A stretch of 64,000 bases of DNA from Pelagicoccus sp. SDUM812005 (GCF_031127875.1 NZ_JARXIA010000004.1:186001-250000); one strand, 5' to 3'; positions 26,071-34,288 are shown, counted from the first letter of the stretch. Notes: generated by a model from the sequence alone, not told the origin. Made by a program: numbers and translations.

Positions 26071-26886
26071 TTAACCTAAAAGTTTGAGCGCGACCTGGGT
26101 GGAGGAGTTAGCTTGCTGCAGCATACTGGAACCGGCTTGGACCAGAACGTTGTACTTGGCTAGCTGGGTGGACTCCTCGGCGACGTCGACGTCGATGATA
26201 CGGCTGTTCGCGGCCTCGAGGTTCGCCTTGTTGACGGTGAGCATGTCTGAGGCGAAGGAGAGGCGGTTCGATGCCGCTCCGTTTTTCGCTCGGAGCGTCG
26301 CTACGCTCTCGATGGCCGTCTTGATGGTATCGAGGTCCAAGCTCGAGTGTCCGAGGCTGACTCCGCCGTCCAAGAGATTGGTCGTGACGGTGGCCTCGAG
26401 GTCGGGCTGTTCGACGGATACCGATCCACTTCCGGATTCGGTGGTCGCTACGGAGAGCGAGTCGCCGCCTGTCTTGAAGAGGCTGACTCCGTTGAAGGTT
26501 TCGTCCGCAAGGGCGGAGAGCTGCTTCTGGAGTTGCTCGAATTCCGTATTGTAGTTGCCCTTGTCGGCCGCGTTTTTCGTGACGTCTTCAGACAGGACCT
26601 TGAGTTCGGACATGCGGTCTAGCACCTTGGATACGGTGGCTAGGGCGCCGTCTTGGGTCTGCAAGAAGGACTGGGCGTTTTGGATATTTGTATTAACTGC
26701 AGCCGTACGTTTGATGGTAGCGGTGAGCTTCATGGATACAGCGAGTCCGCCGGCGTCGTCGGAGGGCTGCGTGATTGCAGAACCGCTCGACAAACGGTTG
26801 AGGGAACGCTGGAGCATCGCATTGCTGGATGCTAGATTGTTAGACGCAGCTATCGCTGAGCTATTGGTGTTTATTACTACTGACAT
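26071..26886 (-). CDS. fliC: Flagellin 2
   Basis: The 271-residue flagellin is closely similar to flagellin 1 at both ends: MSVVINTNSSAIAASNNLAS, LSSGSAITQPSDDAGGLAVS, IIDVDVAEESTQLAKYNVLVQ and STQVALKLLG. The middle differs (GDSLSVATTESGSGSVSVEQ), so the surface part has diverged after duplication. AAGGA sits 7 bases before the ATG. A sigma-28-type promoter lies 96 bases upstream and two GGA-loop hairpins lie in the leader. It is probably co-regulated with fliD and the FlgM-like gene. Confidence 0.96.
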   Translation of the reverse strand: MSVVINTNSSAIAASNNLASSNAMLQRSLNRLSSGSAITQPSDDAGGLAVSMKLTATIKRTAAVNTNIQNAQSFLQTQDGALATVSKVLDRMSELKVLSEDVTKNAADKGNYNTEFEQLQKQLSALADETFNGVSLFKTGGDSLSVATTESGSGSVSVEQPDLEATVTTNLLDGGVSLGHSSLDLDTIKTAIESVATLRAKNGAASNRLSFASDMLTVNKANLEAANSRIIDVDVAEESTQLAKYNVLVQAGSSMLQQANSSTQVALKLLG

Positions 26887-26887
26887 T

Positions 26888-26930
26888 TTAACTTCCTTGT
26901 TAAGGTTACGACTTGCGACATCCTTGTCGC
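26888..26930 (-). promoter_or_regulatory. Flagellin 2 leader: two GGA-loop hairpins (CsrA-like sites)
   Basis: On the minus strand GCGACA-AGGA-TGTCGC (26915-26930) is a perfect hairpin whose loop and closing pairs read ACAAGGATGT. That is identical to the last ten positions of the CsrA consensus RUACARGGAUGU. Closer to the gene, TTAAC-AAGGAA-GTTAA (26888-26903) places the ribosome site AAGGA in a second loop and matches 9 of 12 positions. Two sites at this spacing, the second at the Shine-Dalgarno, resemble the hag leader of Bacillus subtilis bound by CsrA. Confidence 0.68.
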
Positions 26931-26981
26931 GTTGCGGGGTTAAGGTGTCCGCTGCACCTGTAACTTGCGTTACGCCTTATA

Positions 26982-27008
26982 GTATCGGGAGCTCACGCGG
27001 GAGCTTTA
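26982..27008 (-). promoter_or_regulatory. Sigma-28 (FliA) promoter of flagellin 2
   Basis: On the minus strand TAAA, 15 bases, then CCCGATAC. The consensus is TAAA-N15-GCCGATAA, so the spacing is exact and 6 of 8 bases of the -10 element match. It is 96 bases upstream of the ATG, leaving a leader that carries the CsrA-like hairpins. Confidence 0.7.
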
Positions 27009-27190
27009 GGAAAATCTCTATCTTTTTGAAGAAAGGCGCTCAGGGGCTTGCGGAGTTTACTCATCGCCCCCTTGGGCGCTAGCGCGAGGCGAGGAGCGGG
27101 GCGTATGGTTCGTTGAATACCTCTCTTCTCTATTGCGCTGCTCGCGAGCGGGCTCTTAGGTCTATCGCTCGGGAGTTCCTGTTTTTAGCG

Positions 27191-27685
27191 ATGAGCGAAT
27201 CGATTACCATCCACCAAATCTTTATTTCGAGCGGGCATGACTTTAAGGGCCGGTTCAACAAGGGCCGCCTGAACAACGGGGTGCAGCCGGTGGAGTCGGT
27301 GGAATGCGTGGCCGGGCGCGGGCTGGTGGGCGACCGGTACTTCGATTTCAAGGAAGACTACAAGGGGCAGGTCAGCTTCATCGCGGAGGAGGCGATCGAG
27401 GCCTTGGAAGCGGAGCTCGGGCTGAAGGTCGAGGACCGCAGCGATTTTCGGCGAAACGTGGTGGTGAGCGGAACGGATCTGAATGCGCTGGTAGGGCAGG
27501 ACTTTCGGATCGGGGAGGTGGTCTTGCGTGGGGTGGAGCAGTGCAAGCCCTGTTTTTGGATGAACGAGGCGATCGGCCCGGGCGCGCACGAGGCCTTGGA
27601 AGGGCGTGGCGGCTTGCGTTGCCGGATACTGGAGAGTGGCGTGTTGCGAGCGGGGCCGGCTCAGATCGAAGCGGTGGTTGATTGA
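27191..27685 (+). CDS. MOSC-domain protein
   Basis: The 164-residue protein matches MOSC domains of the YiiM/MOCS type: GRGLVGDRYFDF, then RRNVVVSGTDLNALVGQDFRIG, and a Cys pair in EQCKPCFWM, where a conserved cysteine can hold sulfur for molybdenum cofactor chemistry. The start is the ATG at 27191; the frame is open to 27113. It is the first gene of a run with an unknown gene, maf and mobA at spacings of 3, -4 and 14 bases. Its place in a flagellar glycosylation operon is odd. Confidence 0.8.
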   Translation: MSESITIHQIFISSGHDFKGRFNKGRLNNGVQPVESVECVAGRGLVGDRYFDFKEDYKGQVSFIAEEAIEALEAELGLKVEDRSDFRRNVVVSGTDLNALVGQDFRIGEVVLRGVEQCKPCFWMNEAIGPGAHEALEGRGGLRCRILESGVLRAGPAQIEAVVD

Positions 27686-27688
27686 GCT

Positions 27689-28297
27689 ATGGGGCAAGTT
27701 TTTATCAACGGTGAGCTTGTGGAGTTCGAGGGGGATGCCCCGCGGACCTGCCAGGAGGCTTGTTCTCTTATAGAAGGTTTTCTGTCCGGCCAAGGGCTCG
27801 CGATCGGCGAGGTCGAGCTGGACGGCGCGTCGCTCAGCTTGGAAGAGGCTGCCGGCAAGGGCGAGTACGAGCGCTTGTCGTTTACCTCGATCAGTCCCCA
27901 GCTTCAGCTGTTGGAGATGTGCCGGAGATGGAAGGACGAGACGGCAAGCTTAGTGGAGGCCATGGATGAGCTTTCCGGAGCGGTGCTGCGTAGCGGTTGG
28001 TCGGAGAGCCAGCAGCAGGTGGTTGATTTTCTAGAGAAGCTTCGCCCGGTCGTGGAAGGGGTGGGCGTGCTGCAGCAGTTCGGTTCCGACTCCGGCTCGG
28101 ATTGGACGGCGGAAGTGAACGGCGTTTTCCAGGGCGGGCTAGGAGCGATCGACGAAATCGTGAGTGCGGTGGAGGCTCGCGACTGCGTATTGCTTTCCGA
28201 TCGATTGGCGGAGGCTTTGAGCGGTCGATGGAGCGAGGTCGCGCGATGCTTGGAGGGCGTGGTCATTCCCTCCCTAGAGAAGGAGTTTTCATCATGA
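27689..28297 (+). CDS. Hypothetical protein of the Maf operon
   Basis: I do not recognise this 202-residue acidic protein. Residues 1-70 (MGQVFINGELVEFEG..., ELDGASLSLEEAAGKGEYERLSF split around the loop) suggest a small beta-rich domain, perhaps of ubiquitin-like fold. Residues 75-200 look like a helical bundle (QLQLLEMCRRWKDETASLVEAM). It has no signal peptide. Its stop overlaps the maf start by 4 bases (ATGA), implying translational coupling and a likely role with Maf or its flagellin substrate. Confidence 0.65.
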   Translation: MGQVFINGELVEFEGDAPRTCQEACSLIEGFLSGQGLAIGEVELDGASLSLEEAAGKGEYERLSFTSISPQLQLLEMCRRWKDETASLVEAMDELSGAVLRSGWSESQQQVVDFLEKLRPVVEGVGVLQQFGSDSGSDWTAEVNGVFQGGLGAIDEIVSAVEARDCVLLSDRLAEALSGRWSEVARCLEGVVIPSLEKEFSS

Positions 28298-30081
28298 GCG
28301 AAGGAGTACGTTTGTTTTGCGAAAAGTTTCCGACGCTGGCGGGACGCGTGAAGGCGATTCCTAGCAGTGAGGCGCCCTTGGCGGATTGGAAGTCGCGGGC
28401 TTCCGACCCGGAGCGCCTGTTGTCGCGTTGGCTGAAGGGGAAGCGTTTCCCCTACGATTCGGCGATCGCGGTGGGAGGAGTCGGGGACGGCTCGCACATC
28501 GAGGCCTTGCTGGGGATTTTGCCAGCGGAATCGTTGGTCTTTTGCGCGGAAGCGGACGCGAGCCGGTTCAAGGCGTTTTTGGGAACGCCGCGGGCGGTCT
28601 CCCTGCTGAACGACTCGCGGGTCGTGTTTGGCGTCGGCAAGCTCGACGATGCCTTCTTCAATTCCATGGCGATGGATGGGATCGTGAGCTTCACGAATGC
28701 GGAGCCATTGGTGTTCGCTCCCTTGTTCAACGAGAACGAAGCCTACTATGGGCAATTCTTTCTGGAGTTCGCTCGCCAGTTGGAGCTTTGGAGGAAGCTT
28801 TTCGGGACGAACCTGACCAAGTCGGGCTTGTGGCAAGGGAACTCGTTTCGCAATTTCCAGGCCTTGATCCATGCTCCGGACCCGATCGAGCTGGGGGATA
28901 CCTTCAAGGGCTTGCCGATGATCATGGCCGGGGCGGGGCCTTCGCTGGACGAGTCCCTCGACTTCTTGCGCTGGGCTCAGGATCGAGCGGTGATCGTGGC
29001 CGGCAATTCGTCGATCCGGGCTTTGGTGAATGGCGGCGTGAGGCCTCACTTCGTCCTGGCGGCGGACCCGTATCCGACCACGGATAGTGGATTCGAAGGG
29101 GTGGAGCTGGGAGAGACGATTTTGCTGTGCCCCTTCATGGTGTATCCTGCCGTCGTGGAGCGCTTTGGAGGTCGGATTTGCGCGTGGGCCTACAATAACA
29201 CGGTGGCGACCTATTTTCGGCGAGTGCTTGGGCGAGACCGGATTGCCCATGTAACGGAGCAGGGGACGATTTCCGCCTGCGCTTTCGACATCGCGATGAT
29301 TTTGGGCTGTTCCCAGCTGTACTTCGTGGGCCAGGACTTGGCGGCGAGAGTGGACGGAAGGTTGCACGCCAGCGATTCCTTTTACACCGACGAAAGCGCG
29401 GGAGACCGAGTCGCTTTGGACAAGTGCCGTTGGTTGCCCGGGAACACGATCGAGAAGGTCCCGGTGGAGGAGAAGCTTTTCGTCTACCTGAAAACCTTCG
29501 AGCAGCTGGCTCGGATTTACGGAGTCGAGTTGCAGATCAAGGGACGCGAGCGCTTGAAGCTCTTCAATCTCTCTCGGCTGGGAGCTCGCATCGAGAATAT
29601 GCCTTACCTCGATTTCGAAGCGGCTCAGCAAAAGATCGCTCCGCTCGGCACGGGGGGCGTTGCCAAAGGGTGGGCCGCGACCCAATCGACCCTGGCGAAC
29701 TATCACGTGGGGTGGGGCAAGGTCGGCAAGGCCTTGCGGGAATTTCGCGCCTACGTGGAGAAGATTTGCTCGCACGCCCTGAAGCATGCCTTGGCCTTGG
29801 AGCAGGGCAGTTTGGCCTTGGAGGCTGCGGAGGCGGAGAAGGCGAAGTCGGAAGCGCTGATCGCCTCGGACAGGGATTTCTCGGAAATCCTGAACGATGG
29901 GCAATTGAAGATGGAGCTCTACGTGCAGGCGAGGTCGCTCGCCAAAAAATCCCGTCGCAGGGATCCGAATTCGGAGGAGGCGCGTCTGGACGCGGCCCGC
30001 GAGTTTTTCTGGGCGGTAGCGGAAGGCAGCTATCAGGTCTTGGCAGCGATGGATGCGGCCCGAGAGGGGCAGAAAGTCTAG
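28294..30081 (+). CDS. maf: Motility accessory factor Maf (flagellin glycosyltransferase, DUF115)
   Basis: The 595-residue protein matches the MAF_flag10 family, which transfers pseudaminic or legionaminic acid from the CMP-sugar to Ser/Thr of flagellin. The core MAGAGPSLDES lies at 211-221 with GNSSIRALVNGGVRPHFVLAADPYP at 237-261 (split by helices), and ILGCSQLYFVGQDLA further on. The C-terminal third is helical (residues 480-595), a likely flagellin-binding part. AAGGAG lies 9 bases before the ATG. It overlaps the preceding gene and is followed by mobA. The nearby pse genes supply the sugar pathway. Confidence 0.88.
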   Translation: MSEGVRLFCEKFPTLAGRVKAIPSSEAPLADWKSRASDPERLLSRWLKGKRFPYDSAIAVGGVGDGSHIEALLGILPAESLVFCAEADASRFKAFLGTPRAVSLLNDSRVVFGVGKLDDAFFNSMAMDGIVSFTNAEPLVFAPLFNENEAYYGQFFLEFARQLELWRKLFGTNLTKSGLWQGNSFRNFQALIHAPDPIELGDTFKGLPMIMAGAGPSLDESLDFLRWAQDRAVIVAGNSSIRALVNGGVRPHFVLAADPYPTTDSGFEGVELGETILLCPFMVYPAVVERFGGRICAWAYNNTVATYFRRVLGRDRIAHVTEQGTISACAFDIAMILGCSQLYFVGQDLAARVDGRLHASDSFYTDESAGDRVALDKCRWLPGNTIEKVPVEEKLFVYLKTFEQLARIYGVELQIKGRERLKLFNLSRLGARIENMPYLDFEAAQQKIAPLGTGGVAKGWAATQSTLANYHVGWGKVGKALREFRAYVEKICSHALKHALALEQGSLALEAAEAEKAKSEALIASDRDFSEILNDGQLKMELYVQARSLAKKSRRRDPNSEEARLDAAREFFWAVAEGSYQVLAAMDAAREGQKV

Positions 30082-30095
30082 CGGGGACGGCGGCT

Positions 30096-30692
30096 ATGAA
30101 ACGTCAGGTTCTAGGAGTCGTGCTCTGCGGCGGCAAGAGCAGCCGGATGGGGGCGGACAAGGCCTTGGTCGAGGTGAGGCCTGGAGTGAGCCAGCTGGAG
30201 CGGCAGCTCGCTTTGCTCGAGACCTTTTGCCTGAAGCGGGCTGTGAGCGTGGGGCCGCAGGGAGGCCCGCAGCGTAGCGTACCGCTCGGGGTGGCTGAGA
30301 TTTACGACGTCGAAGGGGTGCGGGGGCCGATGGCGGGGCTGATCGCTGCCCTGAAGGAGGCGGATGGCTGGCCCGTACTGGCGATCGCCTGCGACATGCC
30401 CTATTTGGAGGTGAGCCAACTGTTGATGCTCTTGAGCCGGCGGGTTCCGGCCCTGCAGGCCACGGCCTTTCTCGCGGCGGACGGGATGCCGGACCCGATG
30501 TGCGCGGTTTACGAGCCGGCGGCTTTGGCGGAGCTCGAGCGCTTGGCGGCCGAGGGGAAGGGGAGTTTGCGAAGGTTTTTGCAGGGACCGCAGGTGGAGC
30601 GTCTCGCGGTCGAGGATCCTCTCTTTTTGGCCAGCGTGAACGATCCGGCGGATTTGCAGGCGGCCCGGCGTCGCTTGGGTTTCGAGGCGTGA
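30096..30692 (+). CDS. mobA: MobA-like nucleotidyltransferase
   Basis: The 198-residue protein has the GT-A nucleotidyltransferase motif VVLCGGKSSRMGADKALVEV at the N-terminus, VRGPMAGLIAAL, and AIACDMPYLEV with the metal-binding Asp. These fit MobA, which makes molybdopterin-guanine dinucleotide. The PseF/NeuA signature is different (IPARGGSKR), so I do not call this the missing CMP-sugar synthetase, although a shift in substrate is possible given the operon. It lies 14 bases after maf. A MOSC protein begins the same operon. Confidence 0.78.
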   Translation: MKRQVLGVVLCGGKSSRMGADKALVEVRPGVSQLERQLALLETFCLKRAVSVGPQGGPQRSVPLGVAEIYDVEGVRGPMAGLIAALKEADGWPVLAIACDMPYLEVSQLLMLLSRRVPALQATAFLAADGMPDPMCAVYEPAALAELERLAAEGKGSLRRFLQGPQVERLAVEDPLFLASVNDPADLQAARRRLGFEA

Positions 30693-30832
30693 TCCTGCTT
30701 CTTTCTCTGCAAAGAGGGCTCGAGTCGGGAAAAATCCTGTAAAAATCAGGCTGATTTCCTCCTGTAACTTCTTTTTTGATAGAGGATTGCCGCGGGATGG
30801 TGGAGAAAACTTCCTAGGAATCGCTTTTTTTC

Positions 30833-30859
30833 TAAAGGTATTCCGCAAGCGACCGATAA
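30833..30859 (+). promoter_or_regulatory. Sigma-28 (FliA) promoter of fliD
   Basis: TAAA, 15 bases, then ACCGATAA: 7 of 8 bases of the consensus -10 element GCCGATAA at exact spacing. It is 42 bases upstream of the fliD ATG. This is the best sigma-28 match in the window. Confidence 0.82.
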
Positions 30860-30900
30860 CTCAAAATAGGCGGCGTCTCGATGCCGCGTTTAAACCGAAG

Positions 30901-32607
30901 ATGGAAAATTTCAATGTAGCAGGCTTGGCCAGTGGCTTCGACTGGAATTCGATGGTAGACCAATTGATGGCTATCGAGCGGATTCCACAACAGCGTCTGA
31001 CTGCAGAGAAAGGGGAGAACGAGGACAAGGTCGACGCTCTCAAGACGCTCAAGACGAAGCTGGACAAGCTGAAGACCAGCACCACTTCGCTGAAGAGCTC
31101 CACCTTGTTCAACAGCAAGTCGGCTGCATCGTCCGACGAGACCTTGAACATTACCGCGACCGCCAGCACCAATGCGTCCAAGGGCAACTTCGAGATTGCC
31201 GTGACCCAGCTCGCGACCGCTACGCGCCGCATCGGCACCGCGGACGTGGTTACGCAGATGGGGGATGAAAATTCCCTGCTTTCGGCGCTGCGCACCTCCA
31301 CCGACATCACGGAAGGAACCTTTTCGGTAAACGGCCAGGAAATCACCATCGCCGAGACCGACACGCTGCAGGACGTCTTCGACGCGATTTCGATCGCGAC
31401 GGCGGGAGTTGTCACCGGCAGCTACGACAGCGTAACGGATACGATTTCCCTGGATAGCGCCTCGGGCCAGCTAGAGCTCGGCGGCGAAGAGGACACCAGC
31501 AACTTTCTGTCCGCCATGAAGCTGTATCAGCTGGAAGTGGTGGACGGCGGCGGCGGCTCGGCAACGGTATCGAGCCGCAGCGCCCTAGGAGTCGTCGACA
31601 TCGACGACACCATTGCCAACAGCGGGATCGGCGGACCGATCACCGGCTCGGGCACTTTTCATATCAATGGCGTGGCCATCGCGTTCGATGCGGACAGCGA
31701 GAGCATTTCTACGATTCTCGCTCGGGTGAACGAGTCGGAGGCTGGAGTGACGATGTCGTTCGACTCTGCGGCGGACCAGTTTCGGATCATCAACAACGAG
31801 ACCGGAGCTTACGCTATGAACGTGGCGGACAGCGGAAGCGGATTCCTGGCGGCCCTCGGGCTGACCGGATCGGCGGACGTCGGCAAGGATTTGGAGTTTT
31901 CGATGGACGGGGGCGCGACTAAGAAAAGCCGCAGCAACTCCATCACCGCGGAGGCCCACGGCTTGACCGGCGTGACGATCAAGGCTTCCGAAATCGGCAC
32001 GCAGACGATTACGATCGATAGCGATACCGAAGAACTGAAGAAGCAGGTCAATTCGTTCATCTCCGCCTTCAACGATGTACAGGACTACATCCAGGAGAAG
32101 ACGAAGATCACGGTGGACGGGGACGAGGTGGAAGCCGCGATCCTCGCCGGCAACCGGGAGCTCAGCTCCCTCGATTCCAAGCTCCGTACCTTCGCCTTCG
32201 CGCAGGTGGACGAGCTCGCGAGCGGGACCTTGTTCCGACTCGAGCACATGGGGATCGATTTCATATCAGGTACATCGAAATTGGAGATCAAGGATTCCTC
32301 GAAATTGGACGAGGCCTTGGAAAACGATCTCGATACGCTCGAGCAATTTTTTGTGGGAGCGGAAAACAGTTTTACAGGACGTCTCGACTCGTTTCTCGAG
32401 AATTTCCTGAAGTCGGACGGGGTCATGGATACGATCCAGTCATCTTATACCGAGCGGAACTCCGATATTGACGAGCAGATCAAGGAGATGGAGAGACGCT
32501 TGGAATTCAGAAGAGAAACTCTCGAAAGTAGTTTCATTGCCATGGAAGCGGCACAGTCTAAAACACAGAACCAAGCGACAGCGCTGGCGGGATTAAGCCT
32601 CCCCTAG
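30901..32607 (+). CDS. fliD: Flagellar cap protein FliD (HAP2)
   Basis: The 568-residue protein is the filament cap that helps flagellin polymerise. The FliD N-terminal domain is clear (VAGLASGFDWNSMVDQLMAIERIPQQRL), flagellin hook IN-like repeats lie in the middle (for example GTFSVNGQEITIAE and GTFHINGVAIAFDADS), and the FliD C-terminal coiled domain ends it (QVNSFISAFNDVQDYIQEKT; FRRETLESSFIAMEAAQSKT). I chose the ATG at 30901, since the residues encoded upstream are not FliD-like and would overlap the promoter. fliS lies three genes downstream. Confidence 0.95.
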   Translation: MENFNVAGLASGFDWNSMVDQLMAIERIPQQRLTAEKGENEDKVDALKTLKTKLDKLKTSTTSLKSSTLFNSKSAASSDETLNITATASTNASKGNFEIAVTQLATATRRIGTADVVTQMGDENSLLSALRTSTDITEGTFSVNGQEITIAETDTLQDVFDAISIATAGVVTGSYDSVTDTISLDSASGQLELGGEEDTSNFLSAMKLYQLEVVDGGGGSATVSSRSALGVVDIDDTIANSGIGGPITGSGTFHINGVAIAFDADSESISTILARVNESEAGVTMSFDSAADQFRIINNETGAYAMNVADSGSGFLAALGLTGSADVGKDLEFSMDGGATKKSRSNSITAEAHGLTGVTIKASEIGTQTITIDSDTEELKKQVNSFISAFNDVQDYIQEKTKITVDGDEVEAAILAGNRELSSLDSKLRTFAFAQVDELASGTLFRLEHMGIDFISGTSKLEIKDSSKLDEALENDLDTLEQFFVGAENSFTGRLDSFLENFLKSDGVMDTIQSSYTERNSDIDEQIKEMERRLEFRRETLESSFIAMEAAQSKTQNQATALAGLSLP

Positions 32608-32654
32608 CGAGAATCGGTTCGAATCATAGATTATGAAAGCGCGCTCCCACAGGC

Positions 32655-33335
32655 ATGAACTTTTCGGCTAAAGCACTTATCCAGCTCTTTGCGGCTGCAG
32701 GCTGCATCTTGGCTCTCGCTCTCAGCGGGTGCAAGACGGCGAACGCCCTCAACAGCCGCTTCGATACGACGGTGGGCAAGAAGCACAAGCTGACCAACGT
32801 GCACGAAGTCGAGAAAGCCCTGCCCGCCCACCTGCGCCGGGTAGCCCTGCTCCCCGTGTACAAGGGACGCTACGACCACATCGACATGACGGTCATCGAG
32901 CAAAACTTCGTCCAGGAGCTAGGGAAGCTGAACCTTTTCGAGCTGGTGGCGGTCGAACCGGAGAAGATGGACGAGCTCTTCGGAGTGGAGCGTTTCTCCT
33001 CGGTCGAGGTGCTGCCGACGAAGCTGCTTTCCAAGCTGCACGAGATCTACGCCATCGACGGCGTGATGCTGGTGGACATCACTTACTACAATGCCTACCA
33101 GCCGGTCGCCATGGGGGTGAGGGCCAAGTTGCTCGACGGCCACAGCGGGGAACTGGTCTGGGCGGCGGACGAAACCTTTGACGGAGCCAACCCCGCCGTC
33201 TCCAATGCAGCCCGCAAGTATTTCCAAACCCAATCCACTACCGAATATCCGCTGCAGCGCACTCAGACCGTGCTGCACAGCACCGCCCGCTTCTCCAAGT
33301 ACGTGGCGTACGCGCTATTCGACACCATCCAGTGA
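32655..33335 (+). CDS. Putative lipoprotein of the flagellar cluster
   Basis: The 226-residue product has a lipobox, LALALSGC, with the acceptor Cys at residue 26. The mature part resembles small periplasmic lipoproteins with a GNA1162/CsgG-like alpha-beta fold: RVALLPVYKG, then YAIDGVMLVDITYYNAYQP and LDGHSGELVWAADETF. It lies 47 bases after fliD and 110 bases before the FlgM-like gene. By position it could be a flagellar outer-membrane accessory protein comparable in role to FlgP/FlgT. That role is inference only. Confidence 0.7.
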   Translation: MNFSAKALIQLFAAAGCILALALSGCKTANALNSRFDTTVGKKHKLTNVHEVEKALPAHLRRVALLPVYKGRYDHIDMTVIEQNFVQELGKLNLFELVAVEPEKMDELFGVERFSSVEVLPTKLLSKLHEIYAIDGVMLVDITYYNAYQPVAMGVRAKLLDGHSGELVWAADETFDGANPAVSNAARKYFQTQSTTEYPLQRTQTVLHSTARFSKYVAYALFDTIQ

Positions 33336-33363
33336 GTCCTTTAACTTTTCTTTAAATAATTTT

Positions 33364-33390
33364 TAAAGTTCTTCGGGAGAGAGCCGTTTA
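33364..33390 (+). promoter_or_regulatory. Sigma-28 (FliA) promoter of the FlgM-like gene
   Basis: TAAA, 15 bases, then GCCGTTTA: 6 of 8 bases of the -10 element and exact spacing; the -35 side extends as TAAAGTT, like the full consensus TAAAGTTT. It is 56 bases upstream of the ATG. Confidence 0.72.
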
Positions 33391-33445
33391 TTAACTTAAC
33401 AAAAGATTAACAAACGTCCGAAGAGACCGCAAACAACTGAATACC

Positions 33446-33736
33446 ATGAACATAAATCCACAAAACAACGCCAGCAACATCTACGCTCAGAATCTCGGCA
33501 AGACCGCCCAGAACGCTCAGGCCAAGCCCGCGGCCGAGTCCGAGTCCGGCAATGCAGCGGCAGCGGCTGGCGACAAGCTTCAGCTCAACGCTCTCGATTC
33601 GCTCCGCTCGCAACCGGAAGTGCGTCCGGAGGTCGTCGCCAAAGGCAAGGAGTTGCTCAACGACCCGAATTTCCCGTCCAAGGAAATGATGCAGGATATT
33701 GCTAAACTGATCGTGCCTTTCGCCGATGATGAATAG
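33446..33736 (+). CDS. FlgM-like anti-sigma factor candidate
   Basis: The 96-residue protein has a disordered, Ala/Asn-rich first half and a helical second half. That half reads DKLQLNALDSLRSQPEVRPE, then VAKGKELLNDPNFPSKEMMQDI and AKLIVPF. The pattern of a DKL element, 'pevRpe.v..gk.l..dp.fp', then a terminal helix is what the C-terminal half of FlgM looks like. Its own sigma-28 promoter and position between fliD and fliS fit. FlgM would bind and restrain sigma-28 until hook completion. Sequence similarity is modest, so this is a candidate call. Confidence 0.55.
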   Translation: MNINPQNNASNIYAQNLGKTAQNAQAKPAAESESGNAAAAAGDKLQLNALDSLRSQPEVRPEVVAKGKELLNDPNFPSKEMMQDIAKLIVPFADDE

Positions 33737-33806
33737 GTAGCTAACTGGGTGCCACACGTAGGTTGGTCCCCGTACTGAAGTTATTATCTATTCATTAACC
33801 GACTAA

Positions 33807-34259
33807 ATGAAATCGAACGCAGCGTCTTACAAGCGAGCGGCAATTTTGTCCGCAAGTCCCGAACGTCTGATCCTTATGCTCTTCGACGGCGCCTTGTCCG
33901 CCATGAATCGAGCAAAAGAGGGATTCGCCATGGAAAACGTTCGCGACCGCAACGAGACGATCAGCAACAACCTGATCAAGGCGCAGAAGATCTTCGCCGA
34001 GCTGCAGCGTTCCCTTCGCATGGACAAGGGAGGAGATTTTGGCGACCGCATGTTCGAGCTCTACGAGTTCTACAACATGAAGCTCAACGAGGCTAACTTT
34101 AAGAAGAAGCAAGAGCCGATCGATACCGTGATCCGCCTCTTCAAGGAAGTTCGGGACGCCTGGGCGGAGATGCTCACCAAGCAAGCTAGCAAGCACCACA
34201 CGGCGGCTCCCGCCAATCTCGCCGCAGGAATTGGCGGCGGATTGTCGCTGCGAGCCTAG
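33807..34259 (+). CDS. fliS: Flagellin export chaperone FliS
   Basis: The 150-residue protein has the FliS core: SYKRAAILSASPERLILMLF, DGALSAMNRAKEGFA, and a helical bundle to about residue 125, with a small-residue tail (AAPANLAAGIGGGLSLRA). FliS binds the C-terminus of flagellin before export. It is about 25 residues longer than E. coli FliS because of the tail. A strong terminator follows. Confidence 0.93.
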   Translation: MKSNAASYKRAAILSASPERLILMLFDGALSAMNRAKEGFAMENVRDRNETISNNLIKAQKIFAELQRSLRMDKGGDFGDRMFELYEFYNMKLNEANFKKKQEPIDTVIRLFKEVRDAWAEMLTKQASKHHTAAPANLAAGIGGGLSLRA

Positions 34260-34288
34260 TATCCAAATTTCACATCTTTTCGTAGATC

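Noticed and set aside
24382-26886. Sigma-54 promoters (TGGCAC-N5-TTGC) before the flagellins
   Set aside because: I found no acceptable match in the upstream regions, while flagellin 2 has a sigma-28 match.
27904-29904. 666-residue open frame on the minus strand
   Set aside because: It is opposite maf and the preceding gene, has no family likeness and has biased composition. Maf on the plus strand is clearly real.
30096-30692. MobA-like gene as the missing PseF
   Set aside because: The N-terminal motif is CGGKSSRMGADKA as in MobA, not the PARGGSKR of CMP-nonulosonate synthetases. The idea is kept only as a finding to test.
32610-32630. GGTTCGAATC as a tRNA T-arm
   Set aside because: No acceptor, D-arm or anticodon stem can be built around it.
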